A stretch of 64,000 bases of DNA, from NCBI RefSeq assembly GCF_014203275.1, contig NZ_JACHIP010000004.1, forward strand, positions 434,001 to 498,000, in the 5' to 3' direction. This DNA comes from Granulicella aggregans. GTDB lineage: Bacteria > Acidobacteriota > Terriglobia > Terriglobales > Acidobacteriaceae. A model generated the notes under the pieces. The model made no database searches, was not told the DNA's origin, and saw nothing but the letters and a program-made list of their open reading frames with translations. Shown here one piece after another: positions 44,744 through 53,090 of the stretch (position 1 is the stretch's first letter; each line of letters opens with the position of its first letter). The translations under genes and the position numbers were made by a program.

Positions 44744-45349
44744 ATGCAGCCCTTCGAAGACCTCCTTACCGCCGCCGAGATCGCCCACGGCCACCTCTGC
44801 GCTGGCCAGATCCTCGGCGTCCGTATGGCCATGCTCGGCTGCGCCCGCCTCGGCATCGAAGACCCCAAAGGAGCCGACCGCAAGCGCCTCGTCACCTTTG
44901 TCGAGATCGATCGCTGCGCCACCGACGCCATCGCTGTCGTCACCGGCTGCCGCCTCGGCAAGCGAGCCCTAAAGTTCCGCGACTGGGGCAAGATGGCCGC
45001 CACCTTCATCGATCTGAAACCCGCCGACGGCAGCCCGCAACGCGCCATCCGCATAGCCGCCCTGGAGTCCTCCAAGCAACGCGCCCGCGAACTCTACCCC
45101 GACATCGCCGACAAGAACGAGCAGCAGATGCGCGCCTATCGCGAGATGTCCGAAGCCGATCTCTTCTCCGAGCAATGGGTCACTGTCCCGCTCCACCCCC
45201 GCGAGATGCCCGGCTACAAGTCCCAGCGCATCGCGTGCTCCGTCTGTGGCGAAGGCATCAACTACGACCGCGAAGTCCTCGTCGAAACCGAGATCCTCTG
45301 CCACGGCTGCGCTCACCCCGAATCCCGCTACTACCAACCCATCGCTTAA
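44744..45349 (+). CDS. FmdE/FwdE-family protein with C-terminal zinc ribbon
   Basis: This 201-aa cytoplasmic protein resembles subunit E of formylmethanofuran dehydrogenase. The FmdE domain (1 to about 130) has the motif AHGHLCAGQILGVRMA, then VEIDRCATDAIAVVTGCRLG and LKFRDWGKMAATF. The C-terminus carries a CxxC...CxxC zinc ribbon (CSVCGEGINYDRE, ILCHGC). In methanogens this family is tied to the molybdenum or tungsten enzyme; bacterial stand-alone members are uncharacterised. No formylmethanofuran or molybdenum genes are nearby, so the real role is unknown. Confidence 0.85.
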   Translation: MQPFEDLLTAAEIAHGHLCAGQILGVRMAMLGCARLGIEDPKGADRKRLVTFVEIDRCATDAIAVVTGCRLGKRALKFRDWGKMAATFIDLKPADGSPQRAIRIAALESSKQRARELYPDIADKNEQQMRAYREMSEADLFSEQWVTVPLHPREMPGYKSQRIACSVCGEGINYDREVLVETEILCHGCAHPESRYYQPIA

Positions 45350-45356
45350 ACAACAA

Positions 45357-45386
45357 GGCTGGCTGCGCACCTCCACCCAGCCAGCC
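45357..45386 (+). terminator. Hairpin after the FmdE-like gene
   Basis: GGCTGGCTG at 45357-45365 pairs with CAGCCAGCC at 45378-45386 across a 12-base loop, starting 8 bases after the stop. No U tract. The pairing is perfect over 9 bp. Confidence 0.6.
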
Positions 45387-45421
45387 CTGTGAACGTCAAT
45401 CTTCTCCGCGACCAGCGGGAG

Positions 45422-45459
45422 CACCACGTGAAGCGGTATACCCGTCACGAAGTGGCCCC
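45422..45459 (+). repeat. Dispersed repeat, GCGGTATAC type, copy 2
   Basis: CACGTGAAGCGGTATACCCG then TCACGAAGTGGCCCC, the same element as 6026-6082. It lies downstream of the FmdE gene and of the convergent secreted-protein gene. CGACCAGCGGGAGCACC just before it resembles the end of the GTCATC-type repeat. Confidence 0.6.
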
Positions 45460-45521
45460 GGGTGCCCCTCTCACCGTGCGCCGCTCGTCACCTCCAACGA
45501 ACCGCGCACGATGATGGGGAA

Positions 45522-45881
45522 CTACCGGTAACCTCTACGGTCGAACCGATCGCGGTCATAGTGCCCCCGATCAAATCTGTCGCGATCGAAGTCCCTGCGA
45601 TCCCAGCGCTCATGCCGGAACTCCTGGTCCCTGACCCAGGCCTGCCGGCGCGCAAACTCTTCCTGCCGACGGTACTCCTCCGCACGCTCGCGCTCGTAAT
45701 AGCCACCGCGGCCGTATCCATCCTGCGCGTAGCCATAACCGCCCTGCACGTAGACCTGCTGTGCCTCAGCCTTCTGCGGAGCCACCATCGCAACTGCTCC
45801 AGCCAGAAGACCAACCGTGAGAACCTTTGCCACCAAACCCTTTACGTTTCCGACCTTTGCACTGAGCTTTGCGATGTTCAT
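45522..45881 (-). CDS. Secreted Tyr/Arg/Asp-rich protein, function unknown
   Basis: The protein is 119 aa from MNIAKLSAKVGNVKGLVAKV at 45881, with a strong AAGGAGG 5 bases upstream. A signal peptide ends near PQKAEAQQ (about residue 40). The mature part is low complexity: Gly/Tyr-rich (VYVQGGYGYAQDGYGRGGYY), then Arg/Glu-rich and RFDRGHYDRDRFDRRGYR repeats. Such charged repeats suggest a disordered or coat-like extracytoplasmic protein. The longer open frame up to 45986 is not used. Confidence 0.75.
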   Translation of the reverse strand: MNIAKLSAKVGNVKGLVAKVLTVGLLAGAVAMVAPQKAEAQQVYVQGGYGYAQDGYGRGGYYERERAEEYRRQEEFARRQAWVRDQEFRHERWDRRDFDRDRFDRGHYDRDRFDRRGYR

Positions 45882-46038
45882 GACATCCTCCTTGCTACAC
45901 ATCACTGAACACACATTCAGTCGTACGTGTTTCGCACAACTTTCCCGCCCCCATGTGTTGCGCTCACATCCCCTCCAATCAATCAAAACGGCGCATCATT
46001 GCTTCATCAAATCACCCCATGCTGTCCCTATAAAGTTC

Positions 46039-46105
46039 GTCATCTCGACCGAAGCCGCGCGGCATCCTCGCGCGGCGAAGTGGAGACACCCCCGCATTTG
46101 CATTT
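46039..46105 (+). repeat. GTCATC-type dispersed repeat
   Basis: CGTCATCTCGACCGAAGCCG, the hairpin-like GCGCGGCATCCTCGCGCGGC, and GAAGTGGAGACACCCCCGCA. It lies in the 264-base divergent region before the small membrane gene at 46146; the remainder has no gene that I can see. Confidence 0.65.
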
Positions 46106-46145
46106 AGGGTCGCAAGGTCACCCTCTCTTGCCGCATCCTAGAAAC

Positions 46146-46355
46146 ATGGCAAACCGCAAAAGCGTCCTCTTGTCCCTGGTCCTGACCTTCTTCCTTGGCC
46201 CGTTCGGCATGCTCTACAGCACCGTCCCCGGAGCTCTCATCATGCTGGTGCTCTACGTAGTCCTCGGCATCGTGACCTTCGGATGGGCCATCGCCGCCCT
46301 CCACCCCATCGCGATGATCTGGGGGGCGGTAGCCGCAGACCGCGCCAACCGCTAA
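46146..46355 (+). CDS. Small membrane protein, TM2-like
   Basis: The protein is 69 aa from MANRKSVLLSLVLTFFLGPF. Two hydrophobic hairpin segments (SVLLSLVLTFFLGPFGMLYS and ALIMLVLYVVLGIVTFGWAI) with GPFGxLY after the first resemble the TM2 domain pattern. It is short and basic. The function of such proteins is unknown. The longer open frame upstream crosses the repeat at 46039 and is not used. Confidence 0.7.
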   Translation: MANRKSVLLSLVLTFFLGPFGMLYSTVPGALIMLVLYVVLGIVTFGWAIAALHPIAMIWGAVAADRANR

Positions 46356-46409
46356 CGCTCGCATGAACTCATTCAGCCGCAGGCGCAACTCAAAGCATAG
46401 AATTCGTCC

Positions 46410-46772
46410 ATGAAACCGCATTTTAATCTCCTGCTGGCAGCTCCACTACTTCTTCTCGGCTGCACCTCCAGCCCTCGCAGTCAGGACATCGTCCGGCGCT
46501 CCACCGCTGCCGCCACGCGGACCATTGCCAGCGACGTCAAAGGGGCCGCCCTCGGTATTCGCGATGGCCTCCGCCACGACCCCAATAACGATCCCGTCGA
46601 CATCAATCACGCCTCGAAAGACGCACTTGAGTCGCTCCCCGGCGTGACCTCCGCCGAAGCCGCAAGGATCATCGAAAATCGGCCTTACGGTCATTCGGCC
46701 GATCTGCGTCGCCGTCATATCCTGGCAAAGGATACCTATGACAAGGTGAGCTCCCGTCTGGTCGCACACTAG
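46410..46772 (+). CDS. Lipoprotein with helix-hairpin-helix (ComEA-like)
   Basis: This 120-aa protein has a lipoprotein signal (PLLLLGCTSS, Cys18). The mature part is a helical linker, then a C-terminal helix-hairpin-helix DNA-binding motif (DINHASKDALESLPGVTSAE, AARIIENRPY). ComEA-type proteins bind double-stranded DNA outside the cytoplasmic membrane during uptake; here the anchor and single motif suggest a similar role, but no competence gene is nearby. The gene follows the small TM2-like gene by 54 bases. Confidence 0.8.
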   Translation: MKPHFNLLLAAPLLLLGCTSSPRSQDIVRRSTAAATRTIASDVKGAALGIRDGLRHDPNNDPVDINHASKDALESLPGVTSAEAARIIENRPYGHSADLRRRHILAKDTYDKVSSRLVAH

Positions 46773-46773
46773 C

Positions 46774-46793
46774 GCAGCCGTGGAATCGGCTGC
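46774..46793 (+). terminator. Short hairpin after the ComEA-like gene
   Basis: GCAGCCG-TGGAAT-CGGCTGC: 7 bp stem, 6-base loop, one base after the stop codon. It has no U tract, so it is a weak terminator at best. Nothing else is visible in the 143-base gap that follows. Confidence 0.5.
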
Positions 46794-46915
46794 CCGTAAG
46801 CTACCCCGAGAACTCTGAGTTGTACTCCGACCCGCAACTGAGGTACGGCAAATACATCGGCTACCAGCAGGTTTTCCGGAGAGCGTAAGCAGGATCCTGA
46901 CTTGGGAGGGAATCG

Positions 46916-47629
46916 ATGCGGCAAACGGAACTAACTGGCACTGGGTTATCCGTTCGGATCGCTAACCTCACGGCTGCGACGATTTTTCTTGTAGCTGCAA
47001 TGATCGCTGGTTACCGATATATTGGCTGGCCACCCGTCATCATCGTAGGCGGCTCCGGCAGCGCCGCTCTTGTGTTGTGGAGCGTCACCTATCTTCGTCG
47101 GCCAATGGATCCTGAATACGTTCTGCCGCCGTTTCTCCTCGCCGTAGCGGCGCTCGAAGTCCATATGATCGAGGAATACCTTACCGGCTTTGGCCCGGCG
47201 ATGAGCCGCTTGTTCAATATCAGTTGGAGCGAGAGGTCGTTTCTTATGATCTTCGCCTTCATCGGACCGATCCTCTACACCCTGACGGCACTCGGGCTCT
47301 TTCGGCGCGTTCCCATCGCCGGCTTTCTCATGTGCTTCATCTTCATCGGTCCTGGAATCGCGGAGTTTACTCACTTCATCTTTCCGGCGCTGCGGCCCGA
47401 TGTGCAGCCCACAGTGGCCGCATCGGTGCAGGCCATCGTAGGCCGAGGTCAGCTCATGCAGAACCTCCCGAACTTCTGGGTGGACGTTACGGGTCGTTAC
47501 TACTTTCCCGGAATGTATACCGCGATCCTGCCCATGATTCCCGGCATCTGGGGAGTTCGAAGACTCGTCATGAGAAGGTTGGCCGCAACCGATACCTCTG
47601 CGCAGAAAGATTCTGACCGCTCATCGTGA
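46916..47629 (+). CDS. HXXEE-domain membrane protein
   Basis: This 237-aa protein has about six hydrophobic segments. The HXXEE motif is in EVHMIEEYLTGFGP (His-Met-Ile-Glu-Glu), and a second conserved site, EFTHFIFPAL, lies later, as do YYFPGMYTAI and IPGIWGVRRL. The His/Glu pattern suggests metal binding within the membrane, but no function is known. GGGAGG lies 6 bases before the ATG. Codon use is less biased than in the neighbours. The 288 bases after it hold no gene. Confidence 0.82.
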   Translation: MRQTELTGTGLSVRIANLTAATIFLVAAMIAGYRYIGWPPVIIVGGSGSAALVLWSVTYLRRPMDPEYVLPPFLLAVAALEVHMIEEYLTGFGPAMSRLFNISWSERSFLMIFAFIGPILYTLTALGLFRRVPIAGFLMCFIFIGPGIAEFTHFIFPALRPDVQPTVAASVQAIVGRGQLMQNLPNFWVDVTGRYYFPGMYTAILPMIPGIWGVRRLVMRRLAATDTSAQKDSDRSS

Positions 47630-47917
47630 GGAAGACTCGCAGAAACCATCGCCAAATCTGCACCCACGGAACTTGCCGATCATCCAACTCCATGTAACAC
47701 TCGTTGCTATCGTGATCCTCATCGGCCATCCCGTACGCTCTTCGCGCTGCTGCCAGCGCTGTACGGCCTTGTGCCTCACGACCATGCGCTGTTGTTGTCG
47801 TTAGAAAACGGTCGTTTAGCTAGACCTACCGCGCATCCCCTTCAAAATTCAGAGCCACACCCACGCGACCCCTCGCGTAAGTCCGTCCCAAAATGCCACT
47901 CCAGAAGGAACAAACTC

Positions 47918-48031
47918 ATGTCATCCGAAGCCAGAAAGCCGCTTCTCTCTCTCGACACCTGGGCCGTCATCCTTTCGCTCGGTCTCGCGCTCCTCATCAA
48001 ACTAGGCGTCTTCAAGACCATCACCTGGTAA
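47918..48031 (+). CDS. 37-aa membrane peptide next to the YeiH gene
   Basis: MSSEARKPLLSLDTWAVILS, then a hydrophobic helix LGLALLIKLGVF and a short tail KTITW. AAGGA is 8 bases before the ATG. It lies 58 bases before the transporter start, same strand, separated by a hairpin repeat. Small companions of this size (like KdpF with KdpA) stabilise transporters; that role is inferred. The longer frame from 47771 is not used. Confidence 0.6.
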   Translation: MSSEARKPLLSLDTWAVILSLGLALLIKLGVFKTITW

Positions 48032-48035
48032 CCGG

Positions 48036-48069
48036 GTGCCCACGTCTCGCCTTTGAGATGTGGGACGTA
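48036..48069 (+). repeat. Covarying hairpin repeat, copy i (CATCTC-like stem)
   Basis: GTGCCCACGTCTCGCCTTTG and then AGATGTGGGACGTA. One outer C is missing compared with the other copies, and the inner stem has G-T pairing (CGTCTC with GAGATG). It lies 4 bases after the 37-aa gene and 20 before the YeiH start codon. Confidence 0.7.
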
Positions 48070-48089
48070 TAAGTTCAGGAGCAAGAAAA

Positions 48090-49268
48090 ATGTCCGTCTC
48101 CAATACACTTCCCGACCTGCGCGAGTCCTACCCTCCGCACGCCCCCCACGCCGTCCCGGAGCAGAAGACATCGCTCCTCGGCCTCATTCCCGGCGTCCTC
48201 CTCCTCTTCGTAGTCGGCTACGCCGGCAAGTTCGTCGAGCACGCCATCAACACCTGGGCCAAGACCGACCACATCCCCTTTCCTAACATCGAGTACGTCA
48301 TGTGGGCCATCATCTTCGGTATCCTCATCGCCAACACCATCGGCCTGCCAAAGATCTTCCGGCCTGGAGTCGCGACGTATGAGTTCTGGCTCAAGGCCGG
48401 CATCATCCTGCTCGGCGCGCGCTTCCTCCTCGGCGACATCCTCAAGCTGGGCGGCATCTCCCTCGTCCTGGTCGCAATCGCCTTCACGTTGTCGCTGGCC
48501 TTCATGACCTGGCTCGGCCACGCCTTCAAACTCAGCGACAAGCTGACCACGCTTCTCGCCGTCGGCTCCTCCGTCTGCGGTGTCTCCGCCATCATCGCCA
48601 CGCAGGGCTCCATCGACGCCGACGAGCAGGACACCTCCACCGCTATCGCCGCCATTCTCGCCCTCGGAGCGATAAGCCTCTTCGCCTTCCCAGCCATCGG
48701 CCACGCCCTCCACATGTCCGACCACGCCTACGGCATCTGGGCCGGCCTCGCCGTCGACAACACCGCCGAAGCCACCGCCGCCGGCGCCCTCTACTCCGAT
48801 ACCGCCGGCAAGTTCGCCGTCCTCGCCAAGACCTGCCGCAACGCTCTCATCGGCTTCGTCGTCCTCGGCTACGCCATCGCATGGGCGCGCAAAGGGTTGG
48901 CCTCTGCCGCCAACCAGGCGCAGCTCCAGCACAAGGCCGCCTTCCTCTGGAACAAGTTCCCCAAGTTCGTCCTCGGCTTTATCCTGATCTCGCTGCTAGC
49001 CACGCTGGGCACGCTCGACCCCAAACTCTACCCCCACCTAGCCGCCTACGCTCACTTCGGCTTCACCAAGCCCCAACTCCTCGCGCTAGGCAATCTCAGC
49101 CGCTGGGCCTTCCTGCTCACCTTCGCCGGAGTAGGCCTCCGCACCAACCTCCGCGACCTCTTCAAACAAGGCGCAAGACCATTCCTGGTCGGAGCTCTCG
49201 GCGAGGTAGCCATAGCCGCCATCACCCTAGCCCTAGTCTTAGGAGCCGACCACCTCTACCACCTCTAG
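48090..49268 (+). CDS. YeiH/UPF0324 family transporter (putative sulfate exporter)
   Basis: The protein is 392 aa from MSVSNTLPDLRES at 48090, with AGGAG 8 bases upstream. It has about ten hydrophobic segments. Family marks include EYVMWAIIFGILIANTIGLP, GIILLGARFLLGDILKLGG, VGSSVCGVSAIIATQ, the LAVDNTAEATAAG stretch, and AGVGLRTNLRDL near the end. The family (Cons_hypoth698) is described as putative sulfate export, based on limited work; the substrate is not certain. No sulfur genes are close. Confidence 0.88.
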   Translation: MSVSNTLPDLRESYPPHAPHAVPEQKTSLLGLIPGVLLLFVVGYAGKFVEHAINTWAKTDHIPFPNIEYVMWAIIFGILIANTIGLPKIFRPGVATYEFWLKAGIILLGARFLLGDILKLGGISLVLVAIAFTLSLAFMTWLGHAFKLSDKLTTLLAVGSSVCGVSAIIATQGSIDADEQDTSTAIAAILALGAISLFAFPAIGHALHMSDHAYGIWAGLAVDNTAEATAAGALYSDTAGKFAVLAKTCRNALIGFVVLGYAIAWARKGLASAANQAQLQHKAAFLWNKFPKFVLGFILISLLATLGTLDPKLYPHLAAYAHFGFTKPQLLALGNLSRWAFLLTFAGVGLRTNLRDLFKQGARPFLVGALGEVAIAAITLALVLGADHLYHL

Positions 49269-49283
49269 ACAACTGGATGGCGG

Positions 49284-49313
49284 GTGCCCCACATCTCGGT
49301 TCTGAGATGTGGG
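49284..49313 (+). repeat. Covarying hairpin repeat, copy j (CATCTC stem)
   Basis: GTGCCCCACATCTCGGTTCT and then GAGATGTGGG, the same inner stem as copy e. It begins 16 bases after the YeiH stop. A decayed remnant (TCTCCCATGAGATGTGG) follows at 49409-49425. Confidence 0.75.
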
Positions 49314-49347
49314 ATATACCCACCAACCCACTCTTTTGGCCGACTCT

Positions 49348-49520
49348 TTGTCATCCCCGAAGTGGATCTGCTTCTGTACTTATTGTCGGCTTCGTGCATC
49401 GCCTTATCTCTCCCATGAGATGTGGACCCTCTGCCCCAAACCGTGTCATCCCTAGCAAAGGCGCGCAGCGCCGCAGTCGAAGGACCTGCTTTCGCCTTTG
49501 CAGTGGAGAAACCCCCGCAT
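49348..49520 (+). repeat. Cluster of dispersed repeats
   Basis: Three elements stand in line: a GTCATCCCCGAAGTGGATCT type copy at 49348-49375, a decayed hairpin near 49409, and a GTCATC-type copy at 49443-49520 (GCGCGCAGCGCCGCAGTCGA, AGGACCTGCT). They explain most of the 334-base gap between YeiH and the lipoprotein gene. Confidence 0.6.
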
Positions 49521-49602
49521 GGGCATTGTCCTTCCAACTTGGAACTACCCCCACAAAAAACAAATCCCACAACCTCCCCTCCGTGTAGGATTGCCATTAC
49601 CC

Positions 49603-49908
49603 ATGACACTCTTGAAACCTGTAGTCCTCAGCATCTTCCTGCTCGCCAGTTGCAACAAACAACGCGCCTTTAATGTCACCGTTGCGCACGGCTATACAGG
49701 AACCGTATCCCTGACCTGCGCTTCATCCGCGGATGCAGACACCCAGGCCCAGGTCGGAGATAAGGGGGAGGGAAGTGTCGCCTGCCCCACACGCAGCTCT
49801 GACCTCCACGTCTACCGCGACGGCAAAGAGGTCGCCCCGCACGACGTCACCTGGGTGACCACCGGAGACAACATCGTCTCTGCCGTAAAGTTTTCGGTTC
49901 AGCCATGA
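49603..49908 (+). CDS. Lipoprotein, function unknown
   Basis: The protein is 101 aa from MTLLKPVVLSIFLLASCNKQ, with a standard lipobox (LLASC, Cys17). The mature part is a small beta domain with a possible disulfide (LTCASSADAD ... GSVACPTRSS) and ends FSVQP. No family can be named. The frame is open upstream to 49498, but that includes repeat sequence. It is followed by a membrane-protein gene 50 bases later. Confidence 0.7.
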   Translation: MTLLKPVVLSIFLLASCNKQRAFNVTVAHGYTGTVSLTCASSADADTQAQVGDKGEGSVACPTRSSDLHVYRDGKEVAPHDVTWVTTGDNIVSAVKFSVQP

Positions 49909-49958
49909 ATCCGTGGCAAGCTAGAGGCAAGTAAATTCGCACCCAGGAGCCCCCTCCC

Positions 49959-51398
49959 ATGGACGCGATCCACCCTCTACCCGAATACCGCCACCCCGAG
50001 TATCGCCAGGAAGACCAGAGCCCCGGCGCCCTTACCATCCCTCTTCTCGGCAGCATCCTCGTCACCGGCGGTGCTGTCTACCTCTGCTGCACTCCACCCG
50101 CGCAGCCGTCGCTTACCTGGCCCAGCGTCTTCTTCTTCGCCTTCCTATACCTGCTGATCGCCGCCTGCGTTCACTCCTTCACCATCTGGTCGGTCTGCCG
50201 CCTTCTGCGCGACTACCTCACCTTCCCCGTCATCTACCTTATCGCCGCTATCTGGGTCAGCACCGCGTGGCTGCCGTTGATGACCGTCCTCGCCCGCGAG
50301 CGATCCCCCTGGACATCCCTCGTCCCTCCGCTCATCTCCGCCTCTGCCGTCCTCTTCCTCAAGCGCTCGAACCTCGGCTCAGCACTCCAGCTAGCCATCG
50401 CAGGCGAGCCCAAACTCACCCCGCATCTCTTCCACGTCGAAGACCCGCCACCGCTCCTGAAGACCGTCCTCCCCGCCGGAGCCGCTGCCGTCGCCTTTGA
50501 GCTCGCCATCCTCGCGCTCGTCGCCCACTATCCCTTCCGCTCCGGCCTGCTCTTCGCCTTCAGCGCCGCCCTCATTGCTTCCATCTATCCCCTCCGCGCC
50601 GAGACATCACAAAACCTCCGCATCCCCATTCGTCCCCTCGCCGCAGACTCCTTCGTCGTCTTCCTCCTCCTCGTCATGGCCCTCATTCCCTACCTCCAGC
50701 ACAGCGGCTTCGCTCACGCCATCGACAACTTCATCCGTCACAGCCTCATTCCACCCGCGGAAGTACTTCCCAAGTCCGTCCTCCAGAGAACTTCCCGCGC
50801 GTCGGAGTATTCCGGTGTAGTCCTGGTTCTCCCCGCCAAGCCCCACGAGAAGCTCATCCCGCCCCCACCCGCCAGCCAGCAGCACTTCTCCGGAGCCATC
50901 GCCCACCCCGTCATCATCCCCTTCGACGGCGTCTACTGGTACTTCAAACCGCAGGACGGCCATCCCCGACCCGACGCCCGCCGAACCCAGGGCGATCCCG
51001 CCAAAGTGAACATCCGCTCCACAGACTTCCTCCCGCTCGAGATGGAAGCCCACCAGAAACTCGGCACCTCCGTCAGCCTCGACTGCTGCTCCGCCCTCCG
51101 CCTAGCCCTACGCAATGCTGACGACCGCCCGGGCGAGATCGCCGTCGAGATCCTCCTCAAAAACGCCCGAACTAAGGACTCCACGACCCTATCTCTCGGA
51201 ACTCAGACCCTCGCTTCAAGCCGCGAAGGCAAAGCGACCCTGAACCGCGCCCCCGTCGACGAACTCCTGCGTTTCCCGATCCCACGCAGCATCCACCAAA
51301 AGCAGTTCGACGAGATCGTCGTCGTCCTCAAACCTGCCGCCGAACGCTCCCGCGCCGGAGCCCACATCGCTATCCAGCAATTCGAACTCGTACCCTAG
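49959..51398 (+). CDS. Large membrane protein, function unknown
   Basis: This 479-aa protein has about seven hydrophobic segments in residues 25-260 (GSILVTGGAVYLCCTPPAQP, FFFAFLYLLIAACVHSFTIW, AADSFVVFLLLVMALIPYLQ), then a soluble C-terminal region of about 220 residues. The soluble part has a beta pattern with YSGVVLVLPAKPHEKLIPP and HPVIIPFDGVYWYFKPQDGH, and closes with IVVVLKPAAERSRAGAHIAI. I do not recognise it. Codon use is native. A strong terminator follows. Confidence 0.7.
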   Translation: MDAIHPLPEYRHPEYRQEDQSPGALTIPLLGSILVTGGAVYLCCTPPAQPSLTWPSVFFFAFLYLLIAACVHSFTIWSVCRLLRDYLTFPVIYLIAAIWVSTAWLPLMTVLARERSPWTSLVPPLISASAVLFLKRSNLGSALQLAIAGEPKLTPHLFHVEDPPPLLKTVLPAGAAAVAFELAILALVAHYPFRSGLLFAFSAALIASIYPLRAETSQNLRIPIRPLAADSFVVFLLLVMALIPYLQHSGFAHAIDNFIRHSLIPPAEVLPKSVLQRTSRASEYSGVVLVLPAKPHEKLIPPPPASQQHFSGAIAHPVIIPFDGVYWYFKPQDGHPRPDARRTQGDPAKVNIRSTDFLPLEMEAHQKLGTSVSLDCCSALRLALRNADDRPGEIAVEILLKNARTKDSTTLSLGTQTLASSREGKATLNRAPVDELLRFPIPRSIHQKQFDEIVVVLKPAAERSRAGAHIAIQQFELVP

Positions 51399-51459
51399 AG
51401 TGACGCGACCACACCCGAATAGAAGGGCTGAAGGCCCGCTCCAGATTTCGCCAAACTCA

Positions 51460-51489
51460 AAAAGCCCCGGGCAAGCGCCCGGGGCTTTT
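51460..51489 (+). terminator. Rho-independent terminator
   Basis: AAAAGCCCCGGGC-AAGC-GCCCGGGGCTTTT is a perfect 13-bp stem with a 4-base loop and a U run inside the 3' arm. It lies 61 bases after the membrane-protein stop. The 143 bases that follow, up to the M28 gene, are AT-rich for this genome and hold no gene I can support. Confidence 0.88.
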
Positions 51490-51632
51490 CTCCCAAATAT
51501 CCGATAATGGCTAGTAAGCCTTCTGTTTGTAGTTATTTAAGGAATTACTCCTTTGTTATCAATGATTTGGGCAGATTTTTTCTTCGTAAACCTCTCAAAG
51601 CAAATGACTTGCGCCCTGATAGGCCTATAGGC

Positions 51633-53075
51633 TTAATCTTCCGTACCCGGCCCCTTGTGCCCGGCCAGCTTCTCCGGCATGTCCGCCAGCACGTACGTCA
51701 TCACCGCCAGCGACGCGATGTTCTTCCGAAACTCCACCGGATCGACCTTATCCAGCGTGTCCGCCTCGGTGTGGTGCCAGTCGAAATAGTGTGCTGCCGT
51801 CGTCAATTCGCCCAGCCCCGGAACCCCGGCCATCATTAGCGGTTCAATATCCGACCCGCCACCACCCGGCCGAATCGTATCTGCCTCCACCGGCTTCAGC
51901 AGCGTTCCAATATCCTTCAGCAGCTCCAGCGAGTGCATCTCCGCCTCGCTCAACTCCGGCCCGGTCTGAGGAGCATTCGGCGTAGCCCTCCGCCGCCCCG
52001 GCGATCCATACCCGAACCCCACCGGCTTCTCCGCTCCGCCATCCATCTCAATCGCCGCGACGTGCGTTCCCGTCTTGCCCGCCAGAGCCTTCTCATAGGC
52101 CTCGCCGCCGCGGTCGCCATTCTCTTCGTTCACCCAGAAGACGATCCGGATCGTCCGCTTCGGCTTCAGCCCGGATTTCTTGATCAGGTTGACCGCCTCG
52201 AGTGTCGCCATGATGCCCGATCCATCATCCTGCGCGCCCTGTCCAACATCCCAAGAGTCGATGTGCCCTCCCAGAGCAACAATCTCCTCCGGCTTCTCCG
52301 ACCCCACAATGTCCCCGAACACATTCGCCGCTTCCTGATCCGGCTCCATATGCGCTTCCATGTCGAGGTGCACCTTCACCGGCACGCCCTCAGTCGCCAG
52401 CCGCGCCAGCATCATGGCATCCTCCAGCGATATCGCCGCCGCCGGAATCTTAGCTACCTTCTCGTCGTACCCCAGAGTCCCGGTATGCGGAGTCTGCATC
52501 GCCAGCGGCGTAATCGAACGCACCAGCATCGCGACCGCTCCCAGCTTCGCCGCCTCCGAAGCTCCCGCCACGCGATACATCACCGTCCGCCCATAGCCTT
52601 CATACGGAGCGTTGTAGACGACGATCTTCCCCTTCACGCCCGCTTCGCCCAGCTTCTTCAGCTCGTCGAAGTTTGATACCACCACGACCTCCGCCGTGAT
52701 GCCACCCGGAGCAGTCCCCACGCTCATCCCCAGCCCCAGCATGTGCAGCGGCTTGGTCACCGGAGCCACAATCGCTCCCGACTCCTTGCCTCTTACCCAC
52801 TTCGGCACCATCACCTTCTGCGTCGTCACATTCTCGAGACCCTCTTTCTTCATCAGGTCCGAGCTCCACGCAATCGCCCGCAGCAGAGGCTCGCTGCCAC
52901 TGATGCGCTTGCCGATGTGGTCGCAAAGATACGTCAGGTTCGCATACCCCTCCGTATCCGCCAGCGAAGCCGAGATCAGCTTGTCCGCCGCCGGCTTATA
53001 CGTCTCCGAGAGCGGCTTCTGCCCAATCGCAACACCAAACGACGAAACCGCAAGCAGCGCAACCGATGAACGCAA
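51633..53075 (-). CDS. M28 peptidase with PA domain, carboxypeptidase Q-like, secreted
   Basis: The protein is 480 aa from a TTG at 53075. In frame five codons earlier is a CTG (53090) with a GGAGG exactly 6 bases upstream, so the true start may be that rare codon. A signal peptide (VALLAVSSFGVAIGQ) is clear. A PA insert (GKIVVYNAPYEGYGRTVMYR) sits inside. The metal site is in ALGGHIDSWDVGQGAQDDGS, WVNEENGDRGGEAY, and DWHHTEADTLDKVD, giving the two-zinc pattern of M28 enzymes. It is most like plasma glutamate carboxypeptidase and should act on short peptides in the periplasm. Confidence 0.88.
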   Translation of the reverse strand: MRSSVALLAVSSFGVAIGQKPLSETYKPAADKLISASLADTEGYANLTYLCDHIGKRISGSEPLLRAIAWSSDLMKKEGLENVTTQKVMVPKWVRGKESGAIVAPVTKPLHMLGLGMSVGTAPGGITAEVVVVSNFDELKKLGEAGVKGKIVVYNAPYEGYGRTVMYRVAGASEAAKLGAVAMLVRSITPLAMQTPHTGTLGYDEKVAKIPAAAISLEDAMMLARLATEGVPVKVHLDMEAHMEPDQEAANVFGDIVGSEKPEEIVALGGHIDSWDVGQGAQDDGSGIMATLEAVNLIKKSGLKPKRTIRIVFWVNEENGDRGGEAYEKALAGKTGTHVAAIEMDGGAEKPVGFGYGSPGRRRATPNAPQTGPELSEAEMHSLELLKDIGTLLKPVEADTIRPGGGGSDIEPLMMAGVPGLGELTTAAHYFDWHHTEADTLDKVDPVEFRKNIASLAVMTYVLADMPEKLAGHKGPGTED

Positions 53076-53090
53076 CCGATGAATATTCAG

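Noticed and set aside
51507..51839. 110-aa ORF on the plus strand
   Set aside because: The second half is antisense to the M28 peptidase; the first half is an AT-rich spacer.
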